From an uncultured Clostridium sp. (GTDB lineage Bacteria > Bacillota > Clostridia > TANB77 > CAG-508): a DNA stretch of 8,815 nucleotides. A model generated the notes under the pieces. The model worked only from the letters and a program-made list of their open reading frames with translations. It searched no databases and had not been told where the DNA came from. Positions 3,764 to 8,789 of this stretch are shown here, in pieces. Within the stretch, counting starts at the first letter, position 1. The number at the start of each line of letters is the position of its first letter. The stretch lies in assembly GCA_945937855.1 (NCBI GenBank), contig CAMEUC010000041.1, forward strand, positions 1 to 8,815, read 5' to 3'. Made by a program: the position numbers and the translations under genes.

Positions 3764-4894
3764 ATGTTAAATGAACAGAGAATTACTTGGACAACAAAAA
3801 GGCTTATCAAAGAAATCAACAAAGAAAACGTAACTTTTGAAAATGCTGTACAGAGAAGTTTGGTATGGACTAAAGACCAGAAAAGTCTTTTAATCGACAC
3901 AATTTTAAATGGCTACCCTATTCCACCTATGTATGCTAACAAGAACACGGAAACAAAAGTCCTTGATATGTTAGATGGTAAACAGAGAAGCAATGCAATC
4001 AAGAGTTATATCAATGACGAGTTCGCATTATCAAGTGTTGTATCAGAGGTTGAATGTGCAGAAGAGGGAGACAAGATTGAGGTTACAGGACTGAAATTCT
4101 CAGAACTTCCCGAAGAATTAAGAGACAGAATACTTGAAAAAACTATTGAAATCAGGTCATACGATGACTTAACTGACGAAGAACAGAATGAGATGTTTAG
4201 AAGAATTAATAACGGAAAACCTTTATCAGCAATCGAACTTACGAGAGTAAAAGCTAAGTCTCTTGCGGTAATACAGGAAATTGCTAATCACGAAATCTTT
4301 ACTCATGCACTTACTGAAAAAGCTTTTGCAAAGTATGCACACGAGGACATTGTTATTAAAGCTTATGCTACACTGTTTACAGAAAATCCGAGTTTTGAAA
4401 CAAAAGTAATTAGACCTCTTATGGCGGAAGCAGAAATTACAGACGAGCAGAAAGAAACAATTATCGGTTGTTTTGATAAAATCTTTGAAGCATACAAACA
4501 GCTTAAAGACAGAGAGCTTGACGAAGAAGAAGCAAAGAAGCGTGACAAGGTTTGCAAGCGTATGTTAACAAGAACACATCTGTTATCACTTATTCCGCTT
4601 GCCGTAGATAATACAATTAGCATTAATGATATTGCAGAATTTTGTAACAAGTTCTTTAGCGGTTCTAAAACAACTACAAACGAGGTATACAATGCTAATG
4701 CAAGTAGGGGAACAGGCAGAGCAGAGAGCGTAAACAATCGTATCAGAGAAATCAAAAAGTCATACAGTGAGTTCGTAAGCCGTAGGGCTTACGCACCCAC
4801 TACAAACGAAAACGAGGTTAATACAGAAAATGTAGACATAGACGAGGACGCTTTAAGGGCTTGTGTATCAGATATTATGGGAATGACAGCATAA
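3764..4894 (+). CDS. DUF262 family protein (ParB/GmrS-like fold)
   Basis: A 376-aa protein. Near the N-terminus are RSLVW (31-35), GYPIPPMY (50-57) and LDMLDGKQRSNAIKSYI (67-83). This is the DUF262 signature, in which DGQQR (here DGKQR, 71-75) is the conserved motif of the ParB/sulfiredoxin-like fold. A second typical block, MFRRINNGKPLSAIEL (144-159), completes the domain. The rest is helical with a very acidic/lysine patch (RELDEEEAKKRDK) and no HNH (DUF1524) motif, so this is not a full GmrSD type IV restriction enzyme. Phages carry such solitary DUF262 proteins; roles in nucleotide hydrolysis, DNA modification sensing or counter-defence are possible but unproven. It has its own promoter, a strong AAAGGAGAG site before ATG 3764, and a terminator 6 bp after the stop. 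Its GC content is higher than its neighbours'. Confidence 0.92.
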   Translation: MLNEQRITWTTKRLIKEINKENVTFENAVQRSLVWTKDQKSLLIDTILNGYPIPPMYANKNTETKVLDMLDGKQRSNAIKSYINDEFALSSVVSEVECAEEGDKIEVTGLKFSELPEELRDRILEKTIEIRSYDDLTDEEQNEMFRRINNGKPLSAIELTRVKAKSLAVIQEIANHEIFTHALTEKAFAKYAHEDIVIKAYATLFTENPSFETKVIRPLMAEAEITDEQKETIIGCFDKIFEAYKQLKDRELDEEEAKKRDKVCKRMLTRTHLLSLIPLAVDNTISINDIAEFCNKFFSGSKTTTNEVYNANASRGTGRAESVNNRIREIKKSYSEFVSRRAYAPTTNENEVNTENVDIDEDALRACVSDIMGMTA

Positions 4895-4896
4895 AG

Positions 4897-4929
4897 AAAA
4901 GGGGGAGGAAACCTCTCCCCTCTTTTTTT
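4897..4929 (+). terminator. Intrinsic terminator of the DUF262 gene
   Basis: GGGGGAGG, loop AAA, CCTCTCCCC and a T run (4901-4929). The stem is 8 bp with one G-T pair. Confidence 0.92.
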
Positions 4930-4943
4930 GTTTAGAATTAAAG

Positions 4944-5038
4944 TATATTTTAATATGATAAATAACAGAAGACAAGTTAGTATATTTTAATATGATAAAT
5001 AATAGAAGACGAGTTAGTATATTTTAATATGACGAATA
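4944..5038. repeat. TATATTTTAATATGA motif cluster C, 37-bp tandem array
   Basis: Perfect motif copies at 4944-4958 and 4981-4995, and a third at 5018-5032, spaced exactly 37 bp. The whole 37-bp unit is duplicated, with the linkers differing at a few bases (ACAGAAGACAAGTTAG versus ATAGAAGACGAGTTAG). The last copy ends 39 bp before the -35 box at 5072. Confidence 0.93.
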
Positions 5039-5071
5039 ATAAAAATAAATAAAAAAAATAATAAAAAAGTA

Positions 5072-5100
5072 TTGACATTGATTAAAATCCATGTTATAAT
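5072..5100 (+). promoter_or_regulatory. Promoter of the 88-aa gene at 5150
   Basis: TTGACA 5072-5077, 17-bp spacer, TATAAT 5095-5100 with TGT before it, then TAAATCA. The leader is a near copy of that at 3716-3763. Confidence 0.94.
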
Positions 5101-5149
5101 TAAATCAGAAATTAAGAAATGAACTAACCAAAGTAAAGGAGAGATTGTA

Positions 5150-5416
5150 ATGAGAACTTACTATTTAGAACCGAAATATGATGGCAGAAAAAGCTTTTAT
5201 AAAAAAGCTTGGGTGAGAGAAAACGACGACAATACAATAGACCTTATCAGCTATGCAACTAAAGTTGCTACTATCAACACAAATATAATTCCTGCAACTT
5301 GTCATATAAACGGAATTTACAGCGCAACGACATTAAGACATATTAAAGAGTTCTTAAGACAGAACGATATACCCTGCGGTAGCAAAAACGACATAATAAA
5401 TATGTATATGAATTAA
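5150..5416 (+). CDS. Phage small protein with SATTLRHIKEFL motif
   Basis: An 88-aa protein. Features are an N-terminal YYLEPKYDGRKSFYKKAWV stretch, then TIDLISYATKVATI, and a C-terminal IYSATTLRHIKEFLRQND. The combination of YD-x-RKSFY-x-KA, LxSYxTKVA and S-x-TT-RHI-x-EFL resembles a small orphan protein that I have seen in gut Firmicute phages and mobile elements; no function is known to me. No membrane segment or signal peptide. ATG 5150 follows AAAGGAGAGAT at ideal distance. Single-gene transcript: own promoter, terminator 10 bp after the stop. The conserved leader and RBS suggest shared control with the DUF262 gene. Confidence 0.88.
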   Translation: MRTYYLEPKYDGRKSFYKKAWVRENDDNTIDLISYATKVATINTNIIPATCHINGIYSATTLRHIKEFLRQNDIPCGSKNDIINMYMN

Positions 5417-5425
5417 AACATACTA

Positions 5426-5466
5426 AAATAGACAAACAACCTTTGAGTTGTTTGTCTATTTTTTTT
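5426..5466 (+). terminator. Intrinsic terminator after the 88-aa gene
   Basis: AGACAAACAAC (5430-5440), loop CTTTGA, GTTGTTTGTCT (5447-5457), perfect 11 bp extendable outward by AAAT/ATTT, then a T run. Confidence 0.95.
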
Positions 5467-5476
5467 ATTATTTTGA

Positions 5477-5527
5477 TATATTTTAATATGATAAATAGCA
5501 GAAGGTGATTGATATATTTTAATATGA
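5477..5527. repeat. TATATTTTAATATGA motif cluster D
   Basis: Perfect copies at 5477-5491 and 5513-5527, spaced 36 bp, with a linker AATAGCAGAAGGTGATTGA similar to that of cluster C. The second ends 27 bp before the -35 at 5555. Confidence 0.92.
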
Positions 5528-5554
5528 TAAATAAAAAAAATAATAATTTAGGTC

Positions 5555-5583
5555 TTGACTTTTTAACATTTTTGTTGTATAAT
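5555..5583 (+). promoter_or_regulatory. Promoter with no gene behind it
   Basis: TTGACT 5555-5560, 17-bp spacer, TATAAT 5578-5583; it lacks the extended TGN seen in the other eleven. The 80 bp that follow hold no ATG-started frame and only a weak hairpin, and then a second promoter begins at 5667. It may serve the short RNA as a distal start. Confidence 0.75.
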
Positions 5584-5666
5584 ATATTTAGAAAAACAAA
5601 GAACAAACAAAAATAATTCTAGCAGAAATATTTATAAGAAAAGTAATAAGATTAATAAAAAACTAC

Positions 5667-5695
5667 TTGACAAATGAACATAAGTATGATATAAT
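5667..5695 (+). promoter_or_regulatory. Promoter of the anti-SD small RNA
   Basis: TTGACA 5667-5672, 17-bp spacer, TATAAT 5690-5695 with TGA before it, in the same class as the tRNA promoters (followed by ATATATA). Confidence 0.93.
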
Positions 5696-5701
5696 ATATA
5701 T

Positions 5702-5784
5702 ATAAATTAAATAGCTTGCTTCTTGGTTGGTGCGACCTCCTTTCCTTGTCTGTTATCTTTACTTCCGCACCAACCTTTTTTTTT
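5702..5784 (+). ncRNA. Small RNA with anti-Shine-Dalgarno loop
   Basis: A short transcript of about 80 nt with no reading frame. Its body is a perfect 10-bp stem GGTTGGTGCG/CGCACCAACC (5725-5734 with 5766-5775) followed by nine T, so the hairpin also serves as terminator. The 31-nt loop begins ACCTCCTTTC (5735-5744). This equals the 3' tail of bacterial 16S rRNA (CACCUCCUUUCU), the part that binds ribosome binding sites. The loop is otherwise C/T-rich and unlikely to fold. It could pair with AAAGGAGG-type sites of phage or host mRNAs, or bind factors that recognise the 16S tail. Loop complementarity is seen; function is inferred. Simple terminator debris is the alternative. Confidence 0.75.
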
Positions 5785-5799
5785 GTATATAATTTAAAG

Positions 5800-5850
5800 T
5801 ATATTTTAATATGACAAAAGTCAAAAGACGGATTAGTATATTTAATATGA
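5800..5850. repeat. TATATTTTAATATGA motif cluster E
   Basis: A perfect copy at 5800-5814 and a copy lacking one T at 5837-5850, spaced 37 bp as in cluster C. The second ends 20 bp before the -35 at 5871. Confidence 0.9.
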
Positions 5851-5870
5851 TATTGTATTAAAAAAAATAC

Positions 5871-5899
5871 TTGACATTTATAAACCGATATGATATACT
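5871..5899 (+). promoter_or_regulatory. Promoter of the 5928-6402 gene pair
   Basis: TTGACA 5871-5876, 17-bp spacer, TATACT 5894-5899 with TGA before it, then TTAATCA (ARTCA-like class). The leader is short, about 25 nt. Confidence 0.92.
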
Positions 5900-5927
5900 T
5901 TAATCATAAAAGGAAGGGGAGATAAAT

Positions 5928-6194
5928 ATGAAACTCTATAAAGATAAAAAAACAGGCAAAAAATTATATCCAGTGTGTAATTGGGAAAATAATCAACATA
6001 AACTCTATAACGCACACGATAGAATAATGAATGCAATATACGATGGCGAAGCTGACTATGACCAATTAGAACGAATTGAAAAGGCTATGAGTGCCTTTGA
6101 CAGTTGTGTTATTAATGGTATAGTGTATGCAACATACGAAAACAGCATACTAATTAAAGACTATATATGGGCATATAACGCAAGACAGAGGTGA
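5928..6194 (+). CDS. Hypothetical 88-aa protein
   Basis: I do not recognise this protein. It starts MKLYKDKKTGKKLYPVCNW, then has a helical stretch (YNAHDRIMNAIYDGEADYDQLERIEKAMSAF), then a likely beta-hairpin (CVINGIVYATYENSILIKD) and a C-terminal WAYNARQR. Soluble, without signal or membrane segment; two cysteines with no metal-site spacing. ATG 5928 follows AAGGAAGGGGAG. The next gene starts four bases after its stop, with the ribosome site inside this gene's end, so both are on one message and probably translated together. Confidence 0.87.
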   Translation: MKLYKDKKTGKKLYPVCNWENNQHKLYNAHDRIMNAIYDGEADYDQLERIEKAMSAFDSCVINGIVYATYENSILIKDYIWAYNARQR

Positions 6195-6198
6195 TATT

Positions 6199-6402
6199 GT
6201 GAAACATACATATTATGCTGTACTTACTACATATTATCCTAATGGTCTTGTAGTGTCAAGTATAGCTGGAACTGAGATTGCTAAAAAATGTCCTAAATGT
6301 GGCTTTAAATTTGTCGGAAATAAAGAGATATATATTAACTGGTACACTACTAAAGAAAACGCACAGAAGGCGGTTTTGAAAGCGAGAGAGCAAGGAGTAT
6401 AA
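6199..6402 (+). CDS. 67-aa protein with CPKC zinc knuckle
   Basis: Starts at GTG 6199, chosen because AGAGGTG (6186-6192) lies seven bases upstream and the frame begins right after the previous stop. MKHTYYAVLTTYYPNG and a C-terminal INWYTTKENAQKAVLKAREQG frame a central KKCPKCGFKF (residues 29-38). One CxxC can hold half a zinc site, so it may dimerise or have a structural turn only. The pattern 'AVLTTYYPNG ... W(Y)xTxxEAxxAVxxAR' suggests a small alpha/beta phage protein; no function known to me. The terminator overlaps its stop codon. Confidence 0.82.
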   Translation: MKHTYYAVLTTYYPNGLVVSSIAGTEIAKKCPKCGFKFVGNKEIYINWYTTKENAQKAVLKAREQGV

Positions 6403-6417
6403 ACCCCTTGCTTTTTT
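6389..6417 (+). terminator. Intrinsic terminator overlapping the stop codon
   Basis: AGCAAGG (6389-6395) pairs with CCTTGCT (6406-6412), followed by a T run. The stem starts inside the last codons of the 67-aa gene. Confidence 0.9.
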
Positions 6418-6432
6418 GTATATAAAGAAAAA

Positions 6433-6480
6433 TCATATTAAAATATGTATAAAATTTGTATATAATATATTTTAATATGA
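6433..6480. repeat. TATATTTTAATATGA motif cluster F, inverted pair
   Basis: An inverted copy at 6433-6447 and a perfect direct copy at 6466-6480, the latter 15 bp before the -35 at 6496. Confidence 0.9.
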
Positions 6481-6495
6481 TGAATAAATTATGTC

Positions 6496-6524
6496 TTGAC
6501 AAAGATATAAAAGTATGATATAGT
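6496..6524 (+). promoter_or_regulatory. Promoter of the winged-helix gene
   Basis: TTGACA 6496-6501, 17-bp spacer, TATAGT 6519-6524 with TGA before it. The transcript has a leader of more than 300 nt. Confidence 0.9.
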
Positions 6525-6548
6525 ATTACTAGAAAGAGGTGATGCGGT

Positions 6549-6566
6549 ATGATTGATAAGCACTGA
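6549..6566 (+). CDS. Five-residue leader mini-ORF (MIDKH)
   Basis: ATG ATT GAT AAG CAC TGA is preceded by AAAGAGGTG (6534-6541) at ideal spacing. The strong ribosome site in front of such a short frame suggests a ribosome-loading or attenuation function. The start lies in the 5' strand of the CGGTAT/ATACCG pairing. It could be chance; confidence is modest. Confidence 0.4.
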   Translation: MIDKH

Positions 6567-6615
6567 AATAAGCAGGGATTTAGCGATGTTAAAAACATTC
6601 GGAAATACCGTGGGT

Positions 6616-6649
6616 AATTTCTTTGTGCAATCGAGGTCGGCTTCAAAAA
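6616..6649. repeat. 34-bp direct repeat, copy 1
   Basis: Begins AATTTCTTTGTGCAATCGAG and ends GGCTTCAAAAA. It is unusually GC-rich for this window, and GAGG-TCGG-CTTC can form a small hairpin. An identical copy lies 82 bp downstream. Confidence 0.95.
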
Positions 6650-6697
6650 CCTAAAAAAATGATAAAAACACCATGTTTTTTATGGCAAAAATTACAA

Positions 6698-6731
6698 AAT
6701 TTCTTTGTGCAATCGAGGTCGGCTTCAAAAA
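6698..6731. repeat. 34-bp direct repeat, copy 2
   Basis: Identical to 6616-6649. A weaker relative (TTTTTTGCACGAGTTC) follows near 6772. The A-rich sequences after the two copies are also similar, so the 82-bp unit is probably a tandem duplication. Confidence 0.95.
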
Positions 6732-6842
6732 TGCTAAAAACACTATAAATATACTGGTATTTTTGATAATTTTTTTTGCACGAGTTCTCTATATCTTGAT
6801 AATTTAAAAATGGAACAGTAATTTGAAAAGAGGTGTATTTTT

Positions 6843-7682
6843 ATAAGAAAATTGGTTGATATTGAAACAGGTGAGGTTTTTGATAATGTAAAATATATAA
6901 GAATTGCGGAAAGTGATAAAGCTTATGAGATAATAAAATCAAAAAAGCTTTTCAACAAAAGTAATGAAAACTTTATATTCTTAACATACAAAATGTTAAA
7001 AGAAATTAATATCGACAAAGAAATATTTAAAAAAGAAGATATAACAAAAATTATTTATATAGCTTCGTTTATGAATTATGATTGCAAACTTATGTTAACA
7101 GAACGAACACCAATGACTAAAACAATTCTAAAGAAAAAAATAGGTATTAGTAATGATAGGTTTGATAAATTCTATAAAAAACTTATAGTTAATAAAGTGC
7201 TTGCAGAAAAAAATGGATATATTTACTTTAATGATAAAATTGCTTTTAGAGGTAAACCGTCTGACCGTTCAGATAACTTTACAAGAATTTATAGAGATAA
7301 CATACAGAAAATATATGAAAATATTGATATTAGAGAGCATAAAAAATTATCAATTTTGTTCCTTATGATACCGTATTTAAATTTAAAATATAATATCATT
7401 TGTAAAAATCCATACGAAACAAATGAAGATTTAGTTGAACCTTTGACTTTAGGCGAAATGGCTGAATTATTTAGTATTAAAGAAAGGTCATTTATAACAT
7501 CTATAAAATATCTAAAATCAGTAAAAGATATTAATGGCAATCCTCTAATTGCAGAAATAAGTATGTGTCCAGAAACAAGTGAAAATGTATTTATTATAAA
7601 TCCTAAATTTATTTACGCAGGAAATGACTTTAGAGATGTAATAGCTGTTTGTCCTATGTTCAATTTGGCGACAGCAAAATGA
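6843..7682 (+). CDS. Double winged-helix protein, possible replication initiator
   Basis: There is no ATG. The ribosome site AAAAGAGGTG (6826-6835) lies 7 bp before ATA (6843), giving (I/M)RKLVDIETGEVF; the TTG at 6852 is 16 bp away and gives a 276-aa form starting (M)VDIETGEVF. I place the start at 6843, less surely. Two winged-helix-like regions are visible in the 276-aa numbering: 88-134 (MTKTILKKKIGIS ... GYIYFNDKIAFRG) and 196-257 (EPLTLGEMAELFSIKERSF ... VFIINPKFIYAG). The wing ending NPKFIYAG resembles replication or regulatory proteins of Firmicute plasmids and phages (RepL-like or RepA-like). It is the only clear DNA-binding protein here, preceded by direct repeats and followed by a long hairpin, as in plasmid replicons. 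A transcription regulator is the alternative. Confidence 0.7.
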   Translation: MRKLVDIETGEVFDNVKYIRIAESDKAYEIIKSKKLFNKSNENFIFLTYKMLKEINIDKEIFKKEDITKIIYIASFMNYDCKLMLTERTPMTKTILKKKIGISNDRFDKFYKKLIVNKVLAEKNGYIYFNDKIAFRGKPSDRSDNFTRIYRDNIQKIYENIDIREHKKLSILFLMIPYLNLKYNIICKNPYETNEDLVEPLTLGEMAELFSIKERSFITSIKYLKSVKDINGNPLIAEISMCPETSENVFIINPKFIYAGNDFRDVIAVCPMFNLATAK

Positions 7683-7708
7683 CTCTAATAATTTGCTAGT
7701 TTTTATCT

Positions 7709-7906
7709 TATTTTAATATGAATTTATTATCGGCTGTGTGCGTTGTTTATTTTACCAAAACAAAAGCACACGCCGATAATAATAAAAAAAATATATTTTA
7801 ATATAATGATGCTAGAAGTATATTTTAATATGATAAAAAGTTGACGACATAAGGATTGTAAATATTTTCTTAAATTCTAAAACAAAAAAAATTATATTAA
7901 AATATA
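7709..7906. repeat. TATATTTTAATATGA motif cluster G
   Basis: Copies at 7709-7721 (core), 7792-7806 (ends AA) and 7819-7833 (perfect) on the + strand, the last two spaced 27 bp, and 7892-7906 inverted. Confidence 0.88.
7724..7782. repeat. Long near-perfect hairpin after the winged-helix gene
   Basis: An 11-bp outer stem TTATTATCGGC/GCCGATAATAA, one bulged T, a 6-bp stem GTGTGC/GCACAC, then TTGTTT/AAACAA and a 9-nt loop. An A run follows the right arm rather than T, so neither strand gives a classical intrinsic terminator. Its GC content stands out. Confidence 0.85.
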
Positions 7907-7930
7907 TTCTGTCCGAAAATTACAAAGATA

Positions 7931-7958
7931 AGACGGGGTTGCTTAAGTGGCTCTGTCT
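7931..7958 (+). repeat. GC-rich hairpin
   Basis: AGACGGGG (7931-7938) pairs with CTCTGTCT (7951-7958) using two G-T pairs; loop TTGCTTAAGTGG holds the palindrome CTTAAG. ATTTTAG follows, so a weak terminator for rightward transcription is possible. Confidence 0.5.
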
Positions 7959-7974
7959 ATTTTAGAAGTTTTAA

Positions 7975-8050
7975 TATATTTTAATATGATAATGCAAGAA
8001 GTATATTTTAATATGATTTTTTTTTATTAGAATAATATATTTTAATATGA
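7975..8050. repeat. TATATTTTAATATGA motif cluster H
   Basis: Three perfect copies at 7975-7989, 8002-8016 and 8036-8050, spaced 27 and 34 bp. The last ends 26 bp before the -35 at 8077. Confidence 0.93.
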
Positions 8051-8076
8051 CGAATTATAAAATATTTAAATAACTA

Positions 8077-8105
8077 TTGACAATAAATACTATGTGTGAT
8101 ATAAT
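8077..8105 (+). promoter_or_regulatory. Promoter of the 8153-8513 gene pair
   Basis: TTGACA 8077-8082, 17-bp spacer, TATAAT 8100-8105 with TGA before it, then CAAATCA and GTTAAGAAA, as in the leaders at 3716 and 5101. Confidence 0.94.
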
Positions 8106-8152
8106 CAAATCAGAGTTAAGAAAGAAACAAAAAGAAGGAGGGGGTAATTAAA

Positions 8153-8293
8153 ATGAAAACAATTAATATTTATGACAATGACGCTGAAAATCTTTATAAA
8201 ACGGCAGATGCTAATGACACTACTATTGCTGAAATAATTTGGTTATTAATGGACTATATGGATGACTTACGAGAGGATAATGGATTATTATAA
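8153..8293 (+). CDS. Small acidic 46-aa protein
   Basis: ATG 8153 to TAA 8293. AAGGAGGGGG (8137-8146) is a strong ribosome site at normal spacing. The protein begins MKTINIYDNDAENLYKTAD, then DTTIAEIIWLLMDYMDDLRE. A short beta strand followed by two helices is compatible with a ribbon-helix-helix fold, but the protein is acidic and lacks the usual basic strand, so DNA binding is doubtful. I do not recognise it. It is followed 22 bp later by the 65-aa gene on the same transcript. Confidence 0.75.
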   Translation: MKTINIYDNDAENLYKTADANDTTIAEIIWLLMDYMDDLREDNGLL

Positions 8294-8315
8294 ATGAGAA
8301 AAAGGAGGGTCAGAA

Positions 8316-8513
8316 ATGAAATTAAAAGATGTATTACATAACAGCAGTGAGCTTTTAGTTGATATTAGAGATGCTAGAACAAATAAAACTATTATAAAAG
8401 CTACACAAAGAGAAGCTATTAAAATGTATAATGATAAATACGAGGTAGTTAATAGTTTTAGAAGTCCGTTTCTTAGTTGTATGACCGTTGCAAAAGTAGT
8501 ACAAAAAGAATGA
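8316..8513 (+). CDS. Hypothetical 65-aa small phage protein
   Basis: ATG 8316 follows AAAGGAGGG (8301-8309). The sequence MKLKDVLHNSSELLVDIRDA, then RTNKTIIKATQREAIKMYND and YEVVNSFRSPF, has the layout MKxxDLL, beta strand with a D-xx-T turn, a helix, and a closing strand. Many tiny orphan phage proteins share this layout. Function unknown. Second gene of a two-gene unit ending in a terminator at 8544. Confidence 0.85.
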   Translation: MKLKDVLHNSSELLVDIRDARTNKTIIKATQREAIKMYNDKYEVVNSFRSPFLSCMTVAKVVQKE

Positions 8514-8543
8514 TTATTAAAAGATAGTTATATATAATAAATT

Positions 8544-8573
8544 AAGATAGCATAATTGCTATCTTTTTTTTTT
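8544..8573 (+). terminator. Intrinsic terminator of the 8153-8513 unit
   Basis: AAGATAGC (8544-8551), loop ATAATT, GCTATCTT (8558-8565) and a run of T. Perfect 8-bp stem. Confidence 0.95.
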
Positions 8574-8588
8574 GTATATAGAATTTTG

Positions 8589-8671
8589 TATATTTTAATA
8601 TGATAAAAAATCTATAATTAAAATAATATATATATTATATTTTAATATTATAAACTTCATATTAAAATATA
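8589..8671. repeat. TATATTTTAATATGA motif cluster I
   Basis: A perfect copy at 8589-8603, a one-base variant at 8636-8650, and an inverted copy at 8657-8671. The last two face each other 6 bp apart, 41 bp before the -35 at 8713. Confidence 0.9.
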
Positions 8672-8712
8672 TTAAAATCTAAAAATAAAAAATAAAAAAA
8701 TAAAAATAACTA

Positions 8713-8741
8713 TTGACAAATAGGATATTTGGTGTTATACT
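8713..8741 (+). promoter_or_regulatory. Promoter of the gene at the right edge
   Basis: TTGACA 8713-8718, 17-bp spacer, TATACT 8736-8741 with TGT before it, then GTAATCA (ARTCA-like class). Confidence 0.92.
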
Positions 8742-8789
8742 GTAATCACAGTAAAGATAACAAGAACTTAAAACAAGGAGGATTTAAAC

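Larger units (their letters stand above)
6531..6842 (+). promoter_or_regulatory. Long leader of the winged-helix gene
   Basis: About 310 nt between promoter and gene, unlike the 25-50 nt leaders elsewhere here. It holds a five-codon frame with its own ribosome site (6549-6566). A pairing GCGGTAT/ATACCGT (6545-6550 with 6605-6610 at its core) encloses ATGTT-AAA-AACAT. A 34-bp sequence is repeated directly, and AAAAACA-CCA-TGTTTTT follows the first copy. A leader like this may hold attenuation, iterons for the encoded protein, or a small RNA. No known riboswitch was recognised. Confidence 0.6.
7683..8076. other. Gene-free region after the winged-helix gene
   Basis: Nearly 400 bp without a credible reading frame. 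It contains seven TATATTTTAATATGA copies in both orientations, a 60-bp long hairpin (7724-7782) and a GC-rich hairpin (7931-7958). There is no clear terminator and no strong promoter until 8077. With the upstream repeats, it is a candidate origin or centromere. Confidence 0.6.

Noticed and set aside
4363..4755. Minus-strand 130-aa frame
   Set aside because: It is the shadow of the DUF262 gene, serine/leucine-rich as expected from reverse reading; no promoter.
3764..4894. Complete GmrSD type IV restriction enzyme
   Set aside because: Only the DUF262 part is visible; no DUF1524 HNH motif in the C-terminal half and no partner gene next to it.
5584..5660. Small gene behind the promoter at 5555
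   Set aside because: No ATG/GTG/TTG frame of useful length with a ribosome site; no clear terminator either. It is probably a leader of the downstream small RNA.
4944..5850. CRISPR array from regularly spaced motif copies
   Set aside because: The spacers of a pair are similar to each other, the repeats are only 15-22 bp and AT-only, copies occur in both orientations across many intergenic spaces, and no cas gene is present.
6350..6646. Minus-strand 98-aa frame over terminator, promoter and leader
   Set aside because: It crosses a terminator, a promoter and a repeat used on the + strand, and has no ribosome site.
7841..7869. Promoter with TTGACG at 7841
   Set aside because: There is no acceptable -10 at 16-18 bp and no TGN, in contrast to all the other promoters here.
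8153..8513. Toxin-antitoxin pair
   Set aside because: Two small genes in a row fit by size only; neither sequence shows a known toxin or antitoxin motif and the first lacks basic DNA-binding residues.
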